From: Spongiimicrobium salis
GTDB lineage: Bacteria > Bacteroidota > Bacteroidia > Flavobacteriales > Flavobacteriaceae
Direction of reading: 5' to 3'
DNA: 64,000 nucleotides
NCBI RefSeq assembly: GCF_043678055.1
Contig: NZ_JBHEQA010000002.1
Coordinates: 620,001 to 684,000 of the forward strand
Of this stretch, positions 1 to 8,461 are shown piece by piece. Numbering within the stretch: position 1 is the stretch's first letter; every line of letters starts with the position of its first letter. The notes under the pieces were generated by a model. That model did no database searches. It saw nothing but the letters and a program-made list of their open reading frames with translations, and had not been told where the DNA came from. The translations under genes and the position numbers were made by a program.

Positions 1-581
1 TCCTTGTACTTTTGATAGGGTGTCACCGAACTACAAACAATACCGCAGAGTTCTTCATTAAAAGCACCAGATTGATTCATCCATGACATATAGCCAACAG
101 GGAAATAAGGATAAACACTGACCTTTTTTTCACTATTGGAAAGGTTCTGCACCTTTATGGTCCATAACTCCAATGCCTCGTCTTTTGGAAGGCTCAGGCG
201 CATCTCTATACGCAGGTCATTCTTTTGGACCGTCCACAATAAATCACTTTTCCCTACAGAAAATTGATATTCATCCAAAGGAGCTTTTACTGGGGCATAG
301 GGTATGGAAAACAACGCCCCATTGCTTTCCTCTTTTATATAACAAAAACGACCGGGATGATGGGCATAATACGGTTGTTCGGGCTGCATGAAGGTTTTTG
401 CTTCTAAATTTGGCGCATGGTCATATTTTGCAGGTTCCGGTTGCATAAATTGCGCCACGGCATAACCCCTGCAATTCATATGAATCATCATATGCTTGTT
501 CCATAAAAAACCAGAGGCATTGGGTAATTGGGTAGGTGTTGTAAGTTCAAAACGCTCCCCCCCTTCTATTGGTCCAATCAT
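1..581 (-). CDS. GH94-like (clan GH-Q type) carbohydrate-active protein, N-terminal part
   Basis: The reading frame opens with ATG at 579-581 and stays open to the window edge, so about 193 N-terminal residues are present and the C-terminus is missing. Around residues 140-165 the stretch LELWTIKVQNLSNSEKK followed by VYPYFP resembles the N-terminal beta-sandwich of GH94 phosphorylases (an E-x-W then L-x-N pattern, then YPYF). No catalytic domain is visible. It starts 3 bases after the stop of the GPH-family sugar transporter, which supports a role in processing the imported glycoside by hydrolysis or phosphorolysis. No signal peptide is seen, so it is probably cytoplasmic. The family assignment is by resemblance only; GH149 or GH161 are alternatives, and the substrate is unknown. 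Confidence 0.55.
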   Translation of the reverse strand, partial: MIGPIEGGERFELTTPTQLPNASGFLWNKHMMIHMNCRGYAVAQFMQPEPAKYDHAPNLEAKTFMQPEQPYYAHHPGRFCYIKEESNGALFSIPYAPVKAPLDEYQFSVGKSDLLWTVQKNDLRIEMRLSLPKDEALELWTIKVQNLSNSEKKVSVYPYFPVGYMSWMNQSGAFNEELCGIVCSSVTPYQKYK

Positions 582-584
582 AAC

Positions 585-1964
585 TTATTCTTGTTTCTGC
601 TTGCGTTCTTTTAATTCCGATTGCACCTGTTCTAATAAGGTATTGTCCAAAGTATAATAACGCATGACAAAAGCGGCCAGTAAGGCAATGATCCCCGGAA
701 TAATACTAATTACCAGCACTATCCCTGTTTGTGAAGCATCGGACTGCGCTTCATTGGCTACATACCCCATGGTGGCCAGTACTCCTCCAATGGCAAAAGA
801 AGCTAAAGCTCCTCCCAGTTTTTGGGAAAAGATGGCTGCTGAAAATGTCATGGCCGTGGCTCGCCTTCCGGTTTTCCACTCCGTATAATCGGCAGTATCC
901 GCATACATAGAAAATGCCAAAGGCGATTTAGGACCTAGGGCCAATCCTATTAAAATATGGATTCCAAACATGAGCCAAATGGCATCACTGGGTACAAAAA
1001 AGAACGCTATGGATAAAATGCCCGTGATGGTCATTAGCAACATCATAAGCCGTTTTTTATCAAGAAATTTGGTCATTACCGGCGTAAGTGCAGCCCCTGC
1101 CGCTAAAGCTAAACCGTAAGCCGTTAGGAAATACTTGATCAGGTCTGGCCTATTTACATAATACTTCACATAATAGATGGAAGCCCCCGCCCGCATCGTA
1201 ATCGTAATCATAATGATCAAGGCCAAACTAAAAAGAACCAACCACGGTCGGTTTCCAAGGAGGTCTTTTAAATCCCCAATAGGGTTACTTTTTTGATTTG
1301 CCGGCGGAGTAATGCGCTCTTTGGTGGTAAAAAACACAATAGCGAATAAAATAGCGGCCAATATACCATACACGGCCATAGTAAGTTGCCATCCCAAGAT
1401 TTCATTTCCATTTCCTAGGTATTCTACCAAATCCAAGGTATAGAAGTTTACCAATGTTGTTCCTGTAAAAGCTGCGATGAATCTAAAACTAATCAATTCG
1501 GTGCGGTCTTGACTTCTTCCCGTAATTACTCCGGAGAGTGCTGAATAAGGAACGCTAAGAATGGTATACATAAGCATCATAATCGTGTAGGTTCCATAGG
1601 CCCATATTACCTTTCCCCCTTCTGCCATATCTGGAGTGGTGTAGGTCAAAACACCTGCAGCTGCCATGGGCAAGCCTGCCCATAAAAGATAGGGTCTGTA
1701 CTTTCCCCATTTTGTCTTGGTACGATCAGCAATAGCTCCCATGATGGGATCTGTGAATGCATCCACTATTTTGGTGACCAACATCATGGTACCGGCAGCA
1801 GCAGCTGTGATTCCAAATACATCGGTATAAAAAATTAAGAGAAAGGCAGAGATATTGGCCCAATAAAAATTGAATCCTAAATCTCCAAGGCCGTAACCAA
1901 TTTTTTCTTTGTAGCTTATTGGGGCTAAAATACTATCGGAAGAGGCCGTATTTTGATCAGACAT
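585..1964 (-). CDS. GPH-family sugar:cation symporter (MFS, MelB-like)
   Basis: This 459-residue inner-membrane protein has about 12 hydrophobic segments. The N-terminal YGLGDLGFNFYW region and the D-A-F-T-D-P-x-x-G plus KWGKYRP signature (residues about 68-93) are typical of the glycoside-pentoside-hexuronide:cation symporter family, which imports sugars with Na+ or H+. The length matches the family (450-500). It heads a two-gene operon with the GH94-like protein 3 bases downstream, so transporter and enzyme probably share a substrate, perhaps an oligosaccharide from algal polysaccharide. A TTTG/TATTTTTG promoter lies about 40 bases upstream of the start. The sugar cannot be read from the sequence. 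Confidence 0.9.
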   Translation of the reverse strand: MSDQNTASSDSILAPISYKEKIGYGLGDLGFNFYWANISAFLLIFYTDVFGITAAAAGTMMLVTKIVDAFTDPIMGAIADRTKTKWGKYRPYLLWAGLPMAAAGVLTYTTPDMAEGGKVIWAYGTYTIMMLMYTILSVPYSALSGVITGRSQDRTELISFRFIAAFTGTTLVNFYTLDLVEYLGNGNEILGWQLTMAVYGILAAILFAIVFFTTKERITPPANQKSNPIGDLKDLLGNRPWLVLFSLALIIMITITMRAGASIYYVKYYVNRPDLIKYFLTAYGLALAAGAALTPVMTKFLDKKRLMMLLMTITGILSIAFFFVPSDAIWLMFGIHILIGLALGPKSPLAFSMYADTADYTEWKTGRRATAMTFSAAIFSQKLGGALASFAIGGVLATMGYVANEAQSDASQTGIVLVISIIPGIIALLAAFVMRYYTLDNTLLEQVQSELKERKQKQE

Positions 1965-2002
1965 AAAGTGCTATATTTTTGGTGTTTTCGTTAGTAAGCC
2001 TC

Positions 2003-2032
2003 CAAAAATATAAAAATATAAGTACTGGCAAA
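2003..2032 (-). promoter_or_regulatory. Bacteroidota-type promoter for the GPH transporter operon
   Basis: Read on the minus strand, TTTG (2032-2029) is followed after an 18-base spacer by TATTTTTG (2010-2003). This fits the Bacteroidota primary sigma consensus TTTG / TAnnTTTG. It leaves a leader of roughly 30 bases before the ATG at 1964. Confidence 0.6.
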
Positions 2033-2172
2033 ACGACTTTGTTATAATGCTTCTTAATTCATAGATAATGCATCATTTGTGGCATTATTTTATGGAATTC
2101 ATAATGATTTCCTTGGATTTATTTCCATTCTAACGAAATACGACTTTTTCAATAAAAGAAAACAAAATGCAT

Positions 2173-3264
2173 TTATTCCATCTTGAAGTCCAAAAACTCC
2201 ATCAAAACAGCTTCGGATTTTAAGGCTGATTTGTCCAAGTCCCGATCAAAAACATGATTGAGATTGTTGCCGGCCAAATCTTCTAATTTTGCTGCAATTT
2301 GAATCTTGTAGTCCCCTTTTTTCCAGGATTCATCTGGATAAAAAGAGATTCCTTGCTCCTTGTTTTGTAATTTAATTTTTCCCTTTAGAATCTCCCCTTT
2401 TGTGGTATAAAATTGAATGGTTTCCCGTAATAACATCGCATCCAAAGATTCATTAAAGTCAATTTTCAGCATATCCCTGGTTCCAATCTTGGGGCGCTTA
2501 ATTTTCCAGTCCGAAACTTTTGGACTCCGATCGTCACGTGCCGAAACATAAAGGTGTTTTTCATACGTCCGTTTCAAGGGAGTTCCATTTGCTGAACGCC
2601 AAGTGGCATTCACCTGAATCAAATATTCTTTATTCTCTCTAATCGGAAGCCCTTTTTCTTTGTTGGGAATTAAATCTGTTTTTATTCTCCCTGGATCCAA
2701 CCAAAGCGTCAATTCTGTATGTGCTGCATTCCATAATTGGGCTTCCAAATCCAAGAAAATGGTTTCTTCCTTTTGATCGGTTTTATTTTTTATGCTGATG
2801 TAGTCTAGAGGATTCCCAACTTCCTGCATGGGTTCGGAAAATACAAAGTACATTTTCAGTAGATTTTCCGGAACCGTATCCCTTGTAGGGTATATTGCCA
2901 TTAACTCTGGCTGACTTCCTTTATTTTCTTTTATATAAAATTCAGAAAAGAGGGTGTTTTTTCGATATATGGAATAGCTTTCTCCTTCGGTAAAAGGCAC
3001 TATAGGCTTAAAAATATACCTATTGTTTTTTAACGTTAAGGCCCCAAGGATTGGAGTTTTTGTACCTTCTCCCAAGAACACCTTATATGGACCATCCGCA
3101 CTATTGGTATAGAATTGAATGGCTACGGCTTTATTTCCCTCATATACCACCTTTAGGTTGGTTTTAGGGGAATCAGGATGGCACCCCGGACCTAGTACAA
3201 AACAAAAAAAGACCAAGCAGTACTTGATCTTTTTTAGTATTGTCTTGTTATTGCTTACATCCAT
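2173..3264 (-). CDS. Lipoprotein with bacterial Ig-like (SbsA/Big_5-type) repeats
   Basis: The 363-residue product has an N-terminal hydrophobic stretch ending in LGPGC, a good lipobox, so it should be a lipoprotein. The body is all-beta in character. Segments such as the one containing VFSEPMQEV and the one containing IDFNESLDAM look like repeats of the Ig-like domain found in SbsA S-layer proteins, where the phrase 'FSEPM' or 'FNE' opens each domain. The start overlaps the end of the upstream gene by 10 bases, so the two are translationally linked. The function is unknown; surface attachment or a structural envelope role is an inference. Confidence 0.7.
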   Translation of the reverse strand: MDVSNNKTILKKIKYCLVFFCFVLGPGCHPDSPKTNLKVVYEGNKAVAIQFYTNSADGPYKVFLGEGTKTPILGALTLKNNRYIFKPIVPFTEGESYSIYRKNTLFSEFYIKENKGSQPELMAIYPTRDTVPENLLKMYFVFSEPMQEVGNPLDYISIKNKTDQKEETIFLDLEAQLWNAAHTELTLWLDPGRIKTDLIPNKEKGLPIRENKEYLIQVNATWRSANGTPLKRTYEKHLYVSARDDRSPKVSDWKIKRPKIGTRDMLKIDFNESLDAMLLRETIQFYTTKGEILKGKIKLQNKEQGISFYPDESWKKGDYKIQIAAKLEDLAGNNLNHVFDRDLDKSALKSEAVLMEFLDFKME

Positions 3265-4370
3265 TTTGTAGGTCTACTTCTCAACACCAGATTACCTGAT
3301 GATGTTCGCTGCAAATAAACAACATTTTCAGCATCCAGATTATCCAATTGTAAAACATTGACCATAGGTAGGGAAACGTATTCCACACCCACAGCAATAT
3401 AATCATTTACAGGCTCTGTCAAGGACTCCTTAAAGTTGGCAATGGTATTATAATCCATTCGCATTACAGGTCTATTGGTATTTGACATGACAAAATAGGG
3501 TTTTCCTTCCTTTTTAAAACTGATCATATCCAAAGGTGAATTTCCAGCTCCTAACTCGGCCACAGTTCTACCTTTCATATGTTTGCCCTGCTTTAAATCT
3601 TCCAAAGGAAATAGTACTAGCGGGGTACAGGTATAACTGGCCATAAGATATTCTTTATTTTCCAAGGTGATGACATCAAAAGTTTTGATGGGGGCATGGG
3701 TTTCGAATTTTCCATGAGCCGCATGGTAAATTTCCAAAGAAGCATAATCTTGACTTCCTTTAAAAGGGAAAGGGATACTTCTGAAAGTAGAACTGAATTC
3801 TTTATTGGATAGCCCAGAAACCATTACGGTCCCATTGTGATATTTCATATCGGATATTGCCCAAACTCGTCTGGAACGACCTCTACGGTCTTTTGCATCT
3901 GCGGCAATGGCATTAGAAAGTTCAATTTTAGAATGATCGGCAGCTGTGAGGGAAACATTTTCAATGGCTTCACCATTCAATTTTAGCAATACTGCTGTTC
4001 CATCCATGGTATTGACAGCAAAATACGGCTGTTTGGAAATTGGATTCACAGCCATATCGTTTATACGTATCTTATCTACGGTAGTTCCTAAGGAAGCCGC
4101 AATTTTTTGATCAAAATCCCCAATATTAATGCGATCGGATTTTGATTTGTTTTCAGTGTCCTTTGTATCAAGGGCATAGATCATAGCGTTTTTTGAATCT
4201 CCAATAAACAAGATTCCTTCCGGACCAAAACTCAAAGCGTTGATGGAACCTACATTTAAATCGCCAGTGGTAAATCCATCTTTAAGCGGAGTCTCATTGT
4301 TGGTAATACCAGCCGAAATGCCAATTAAAGCAAGACATAGGATACCAACACCTAAAAATATTTTTTTCAT
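3255..4370 (-). CDS. Exported beta-propeller-like protein of unknown function
   Basis: This 371-residue protein starts with a typical cleavable signal peptide (MKKIFLGVGILCLALIGISA). Repeated short motifs with a hydrophobic-F/Y-G-D or A-V-N pattern (for example LFIGDSKNAMIYALD, then the IRINDMAVNPIS segment) suggest a beta-propeller that reads like an NHL or SMP-30-type fold. No catalytic motif is recognised. It is the first gene of a pair with the overlapping Ig-like lipoprotein. Both products should lie in the periplasm or outer membrane and may form one complex, which is inferred only from the overlap. Confidence 0.65.
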   Translation of the reverse strand: MKKIFLGVGILCLALIGISAGITNNETPLKDGFTTGDLNVGSINALSFGPEGILFIGDSKNAMIYALDTKDTENKSKSDRINIGDFDQKIAASLGTTVDKIRINDMAVNPISKQPYFAVNTMDGTAVLLKLNGEAIENVSLTAADHSKIELSNAIAADAKDRRGRSRRVWAISDMKYHNGTVMVSGLSNKEFSSTFRSIPFPFKGSQDYASLEIYHAAHGKFETHAPIKTFDVITLENKEYLMASYTCTPLVLFPLEDLKQGKHMKGRTVAELGAGNSPLDMISFKKEGKPYFVMSNTNRPVMRMDYNTIANFKESLTEPVNDYIAVGVEYVSLPMVNVLQLDNLDAENVVYLQRTSSGNLVLRSRPTKWM

Positions 4371-4561
4371 GATAGTGTATTTTTCATAAAATTAAATCCT
4401 TAGTTGGCAATTTGTAATGAATAGCGGTCAATTAACTAAATTTTAACGCATTGTTGGTGTCCTGTTTTACGTCTTTTATCATAGAAACAAACGAAATCTC
4501 TTAACAACAATAAGTTGTTTTTGAGCACAATTATTTTTAAATTATAGGAAAATTTTAAGGT

Positions 4562-4870
4562 ATGAACATTAACTTTGAATACGATGGTGTTAAAGCCAGC
4601 GGACGTCTCGAAATTATGGCAGCTGCAAAGCTCAAAAAGCTCTTCGACAAGTATGATTTTGTCATGAGGGCCGATGTCTTTTTTAAGAAGGAAAATACTT
4701 CTTCTCCAGATACGGGAATGATATGTAATATGAGGTTAAGCATTCCTGGCCCTAGAATTTTCGCAGAAGCAAGTGAAGCTAGTTTTGAAGCTTCCATAGC
4801 AGAGTCCATCACCTATTTAAGACAACAATTACAAAAACGAAAAGGGAAAATGTACGCACGCTTTCGCTAA
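4562..4870 (+). CDS. hpf: Ribosome hibernation promoting factor, short form (HPF/RaiA family)
   Basis: The 102-residue protein fits the short HPF/RaiA (sigma-54 modulation protein) family, which binds the 30S decoding centre and dimerises or inactivates ribosomes in stationary phase. It has the family beta-alpha-beta-beta-beta-alpha arrangement: an N-terminal strand, the helix around LEIMAAAKLKKLFDKY, three strands including a central CNMRLSIPG, and a C-terminal helix rich in basic residues. The long-form C-terminal dimerisation domain is absent. It is a single-gene unit transcribed divergently from the gene pair to its left. Confidence 0.85.
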   Translation: MNINFEYDGVKASGRLEIMAAAKLKKLFDKYDFVMRADVFFKKENTSSPDTGMICNMRLSIPGPRIFAEASEASFEASIAESITYLRQQLQKRKGKMYARFR

Positions 4871-4919
4871 GGGGGAAGCGAAGCAGTCTTTTAGTGTTGG
4901 TGATATAGATAAAAGGGAG

Positions 4920-5282
4920 CTATTCTTTTTCTTTATCCTTTTTTTGCGGATCCGAAGCGGCCAACGCTTTTGATAAGCGTGTAGAATATGGACTTCGATA
5001 CAATTCCAACAGGAGTTTGCGTCTTTTTCGATTGGATATACTCATCGTATCGATAATTGCCCGTTTTCTTTTGATTTCGGCCAAACGATTCTTTTTTTTC
5101 TCCAAACGTTCTTCCGCAGATAGCACCAGTCCTGGCTCATAACGTTCCATTACGGTATGCTTTTTGACTTTTATAGCTTCATCGGTATCTTTTTTTGCTT
5201 TTTCCTGAGCTGTAGTGTAATTTACGCTCAAAAAAAGCAACAAAAAGAATGAGGCTAATTTAGGTAGCGCATTCATTTTCAT
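4920..5282 (-). CDS. Small exported charged protein of unknown function
   Basis: I prefer the ATG at 5282, which puts a clean signal peptide (MKMNALPKLASFFLLLFLSV, cleavage near TTAQ) at the N-terminus; an upstream in-frame ATG at 5306 would add eight polar residues before it. The mature part, about 100 residues, is highly charged and probably helical, with KKK/KRK/RKRR clusters. No domain is recognised. It ends 49 bases from the stop of the hibernation factor gene, so the two genes converge. Small lysine-rich secreted proteins of this kind are common in Flavobacteria, and no function can be given. Confidence 0.6.
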   Translation of the reverse strand: MKMNALPKLASFFLLLFLSVNYTTAQEKAKKDTDEAIKVKKHTVMERYEPGLVLSAEERLEKKKNRLAEIKRKRAIIDTMSISNRKRRKLLLELYRSPYSTRLSKALAASDPQKKDKEKE

Positions 5283-5425
5283 TTCATTATAAGGTCTCGT
5301 ATGCAAAGTACCGAATTTTATTGATATGCCGTAGGTGCACCGGACCCCATTACAACGATTTTTTTGGTCATATGGCGTTTTAATTGCATGGAAACCTTAA
5401 ACAAGAAGATAAAAACACTCAAAAA

Positions 5426-5938
5426 ATGAAGATTCTCAATATCATATTAACCGTACTTTTTTTAACTATTGCGACCTCTTTTTCACAAAATGACGCAAAA
5501 ATTTCCAATGCTGAAATCACCTATGTTTATACATCCAGTAATGTCAAAGGAAGTATTAAAGGTTTTAGCTCCTCTTCCACTATTGATTGGAATGATATAG
5601 CGAATTCTAAATTTAAAGGCTCTGTGAAAACGGAGACCTTAAAAACCGGAAATGTTTTTAGGGATTGGAGCATTCGAGGAAAAAAATATTTCAATAAGGA
5701 TAAATACCCCTTGATTACTTTTGAAAGTACCGCCATTGTTCCCAAGAATAATGGATATGCGGTTACGGGCAACCTAAGCTTGAAGGGAATTACTAAGGAA
5801 ATTGAAATTAGCTTCAAAAAAGAAGGTAAAATGCTTATTGGTAAAACCACTTTATACTCTTCTGATTTTGATATCAATGTCAAAAAGAAACGGGAAGCCA
5901 ATAAGGTTGTGGTTACCTTTAAATTTGAAGTAGGCTAA
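5426..5938 (+). CDS. YceI-family periplasmic lipid-binding-like protein
   Basis: The product is about 170 residues from ATG 5426, chosen because it begins directly with a signal peptide (MKILNIILTVLFLTIATSFS); an ATG at 5384 would add 14 hydrophilic residues ahead of it. The mature part matches the YceI lipocalin-like barrel: an early ITYVYTSS strand, the central KYPLITFESTAI motif, and NLSLKGITKEIEI near the end. These proteins bind isoprenoid-like lipids in the periplasm. It converges on the small membrane protein gene at 5959 with only 20 bases between the stops. Confidence 0.85.
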   Translation: MKILNIILTVLFLTIATSFSQNDAKISNAEITYVYTSSNVKGSIKGFSSSSTIDWNDIANSKFKGSVKTETLKTGNVFRDWSIRGKKYFNKDKYPLITFESTAIVPKNNGYAVTGNLSLKGITKEIEISFKKEGKMLIGKTTLYSSDFDINVKKKREANKVVVTFKFEVG

Positions 5939-5958
5939 TGGACTTGTATTAAGAAAAC

Positions 5959-6399
5959 TTAGGCCTTTTTCTGAACAAATATTGCGTTGTATATCTTTTC
6001 CACACCCCAATTCCCTAATGGAAAATACAATGAAAAGAATAAGGCCATACCCAAACTAAAATTTCGGATACCAAAAAATTGCTCTAATAGATTGTTGGGA
6101 TAGGCATAGGAAGTTTCCAATGCATACCCACCAAACTCCAACAATCCCATGGCTACAAGACCATAAGCGTATTGCGTATGAAAGGGTAGTTTTCGCAAGA
6201 GCAAAGAGATAGGAACCATATAAAGTATGTAGCAGCTAATCACCTGCCACCAATAGGTAAATCTGGCAATTTCCATTATTTTACCAAATTCGTTCATCCC
6301 CAACCCCCATGTAAAATACACCAGGCAATAGGTAAGTAGTAAGCGTTTGTCTACATTTAATTTTGACTTGGCCCAAGCAATGATTTCCTTCACTTTCAT
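5959..6399 (-). CDS. Small four-helix membrane protein at the end of the polyketide cluster
   Basis: This 146-residue protein has about four hydrophobic segments (for example LLLTYCLVYFTWGLGM, then VISCYILYMVPISLLL) and no soluble domain. I recognise no family. The start lies 7 bases from the acyl carrier protein stop, so it is almost certainly the last gene of the cluster. A role in export, membrane anchoring or lipid insertion of the product is a guess from position alone. Confidence 0.6.
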   Translation of the reverse strand: MKVKEIIAWAKSKLNVDKRLLLTYCLVYFTWGLGMNEFGKIMEIARFTYWWQVISCYILYMVPISLLLRKLPFHTQYAYGLVAMGLLEFGGYALETSYAYPNNLLEQFFGIRNFSLGMALFFSLYFPLGNWGVEKIYNAIFVQKKA

Positions 6400-6406
6400 G
6401 CGCTAT

Positions 6407-6664
6407 TTATACTTTATCTGCCAATTTGGTGTCAATAATCATTAAGGCATCTCTAACCGTTTGCATGTCCTCCATATCATTATTTTCCAGGAGGATATCA
6501 AAAGCATCTTCTACATCCAATACAATATCGACCAAATTTGCTGAATTGATATTCAATTCATTAATAAAGTTGCTTTCCTCAGAAATGTCATTGACCGTAA
6601 CTCCCTCTGGAAGATAAATTTTAATAATATTCCTTAGAATTTGATAACGTTCTTCTTTATTCAT
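6407..6664 (-). CDS. Discrete acyl carrier protein
   Basis: The 85-residue acidic protein has the four-helix carrier fold. The expected 4'-phosphopantetheine serine is Ser41 within LNINSANLV, where the usual D-S-L is replaced by N-S-A. This is typical of specialised carriers rather than of the housekeeping AcpP. It sits between the ketosynthase (61 bases upstream) and the small membrane protein (7 bases downstream), so it probably carries the acyl intermediate built by the neighbouring ketosynthase, dehydratase and reductase. The housekeeping AcpP would be encoded elsewhere. Confidence 0.85.
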   Translation of the reverse strand: MNKEERYQILRNIIKIYLPEGVTVNDISEESNFINELNINSANLVDIVLDVEDAFDILLENNDMEDMQTVRDALMIIDTKLADKV

Positions 6665-6725
6665 GTACTGCTTTTAGTTCGTTCATTTTTCTTCTTTACC
6701 ACCTTTTAAAAAAAGCAATGGCATC

Positions 6726-8003
6726 TTATAAGTCGTGATAAGATTTAAAAATAACACAGGCATTTACATCTCCGAAGCCAAAACTGGCCTTTGCAATGAT
6801 TTTTGGCGAAAAATTAATGGTTTTTTGGGGGATTTTAACCTTATCAATATGCTTAACGATTTCAGGATGAAGGTCTTCCGCATTGATATTCCCAAATAGT
6901 TTCTGCTCTTTAAACTGCAGTACAGTGGCAACACATTCAATACTGCCGGCAGCGGCAAGGCAATGCCCAATGCTTCCTTTAAATGAATTTATAAAGGGAA
7001 ACTCATTACCGGAACGTTCCAAGGCTTGGGACCAATTCTTAATTTCCAAGGAATCTTTTGCCGTGGCGGTTAAATGTCCGTTAATGCTATCAATATCGGT
7101 TTTCTTGATCTTGGCGTCCTTTACAGCAGCAATGATACAACGTTGCACTGCTTCGCTATTAGGAGCCGTCATTGTTCCCTCTCCTCGTTGTCCACCACTG
7201 TTGATAGCACCTCCCAAAACTTCTGCATATATCCGTGCTCCTCTACTTAGAGCGCTATCTAAGGATTCCAACACTAGGGCTCCTGCCCCACTTCCAGGTA
7301 CAAAACCCGCAGCAGAAGCACTCAATGGCCTACTAGCTTTAGTAGGAGCCTCATTATATTGCCTGGGTAAAATACGCATGGCATCAAAGCCTCCCCAAAC
7401 ATAAGGACCGCTATCGCTGCAGCTTCCCGTTAATATGCGTTCTGCCTTTCCCGCTTGTATCCTTTCAAAAGCCAACAATAGTCCCTCAGTACCCGTAGTA
7501 CAGGCAGACGAATTTGTGGTGACTTGATTCCCACACCCCAAAATTCCCCCTAGGAAAGCACTAATGCCACTAGCCATAGTCTGCACTACAGTAGTACTTC
7601 CCAAGCGTCTGGTTTTACCTTCATCTACAAGATATATCGATTCCCTAAACTTGTCTACCCCTAAAATACCCGTTCCGAAGATGATTCCATTTTCCCAATC
7701 TGGCTTATCTGAAGGGGCCAAGGGCAAGTTAGCGTCATCCCAAGCATCTTTACCAGCAATGACCCCATAGAGAATGCCACTGGCGTTTAAGCCACGTAAT
7801 TGCAAAGGAGTGAAATAATCCTCTAAATTAACGGTATCAAGATCTGGTTGCCCGGCAATCTGACATCCAAAATTAAGCTCCTTAAGCTGTTCGTCAAAGG
7901 CTATTCCACTTTCTCCTTTGATCAATGCTTTTGTAAACGATTCCAATCCTATGCCATTGGGCGCACAAACGCCTAAACCGGTAATAACAACTCTCCTATT
8001 CAT
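6726..8003 (-). CDS. Beta-ketoacyl-ACP synthase (KAS I/II type)
   Basis: The product is about 425 residues from ATG 8003; an ATG at 8009 would add two residues, and the numbering below counts from that upstream ATG. It carries the full elongating triad: Cys170 in TNSSACTTG, His312 in INGHLTAT, and Lys344/His349 in FKGSIGHCLAAAG. It is therefore a working condensing enzyme, not a Cys-less chain-length factor. It would join malonyl-ACP to an acyl chain on the neighbouring carrier. The start overlaps the dehydratase end by about 8 bases, so the two are coupled. It belongs to the FabF-like branch used in specialised pathways (inferred from context, not from a tree). Confidence 0.9.
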   Translation of the reverse strand: MNRRVVITGLGVCAPNGIGLESFTKALIKGESGIAFDEQLKELNFGCQIAGQPDLDTVNLEDYFTPLQLRGLNASGILYGVIAGKDAWDDANLPLAPSDKPDWENGIIFGTGILGVDKFRESIYLVDEGKTRRLGSTTVVQTMASGISAFLGGILGCGNQVTTNSSACTTGTEGLLLAFERIQAGKAERILTGSCSDSGPYVWGGFDAMRILPRQYNEAPTKASRPLSASAAGFVPGSGAGALVLESLDSALSRGARIYAEVLGGAINSGGQRGEGTMTAPNSEAVQRCIIAAVKDAKIKKTDIDSINGHLTATAKDSLEIKNWSQALERSGNEFPFINSFKGSIGHCLAAAGSIECVATVLQFKEQKLFGNINAEDLHPEIVKHIDKVKIPQKTINFSPKIIAKASFGFGDVNACVIFKSYHDL

Positions 8004-8454
8004 CGGCATTGGATTTGAGCATTCCAGATAATATTCCTTTACAAATCAACTTGCCTTCCGGGCTGTACATTTTAACGGCACATTTTAATTTGTGAAATCT
8101 AAAATATATTTTTTCTGAAACCACTGTTACGCTTTCTCCGGGATACACAGGCAGATAAAATTCCATTTCGGAGCTGCTAAAAGCGATAGCAAAATCATTT
8201 TTATTGCTTAAACTATTACTTTCAATTAAATCATATAAACCCATGCAAACCAATCCTATTTGAGCACAACATTCAGTAAGTATAACTCCTGGGGTAACAG
8301 GGTTATCCTTAAAATGTCCTTCATAAAAGTATTCCTCTTTCTTAAAGGTATATTCCCCTTTTACGGTATCGCGATCTACATGATGTAGCTTATCCACAAA
8401 TAAAAATGGAGCCGTATAAGGCAATTGACCCATAATCTGTTCTTTTATCTTCAT
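7996..8454 (-). CDS. FabZ-like 3-hydroxyacyl-ACP dehydratase (hot-dog fold)
   Basis: The 152-residue single hot-dog protein contains the FabZ active-site block: His47 in YEGHFKDNPVTPGV and Glu61 in LTECCAQ. It would remove water from 3-hydroxyacyl-ACP to give the enoyl-ACP. The N-terminal LPYTAPFLFVD also matches FabZ. It lies 7 bases after the aspartyl protease and overlaps the ketosynthase start. Together with the ketosynthase, YX6K reductase and carrier it completes most of a fatty-acid elongation cycle; only a ketoreductase is absent from the cluster. Confidence 0.88.
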   Translation of the reverse strand: MKIKEQIMGQLPYTAPFLFVDKLHHVDRDTVKGEYTFKKEEYFYEGHFKDNPVTPGVILTECCAQIGLVCMGLYDLIESNSLSNKNDFAIAFSSSEMEFYLPVYPGESVTVVSEKIYFRFHKLKCAVKMYSPEGKLICKGILSGMLKSNADE

Positions 8455-8461
8455 GCGATCT

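Noticed and set aside
6726..8003. Ketosynthase could be a Cys-less chain-length factor as in type II aromatic PKS
   Set aside because: Cys170 and both His (312, 349) with Lys344 are present, so it is a condensing enzyme.
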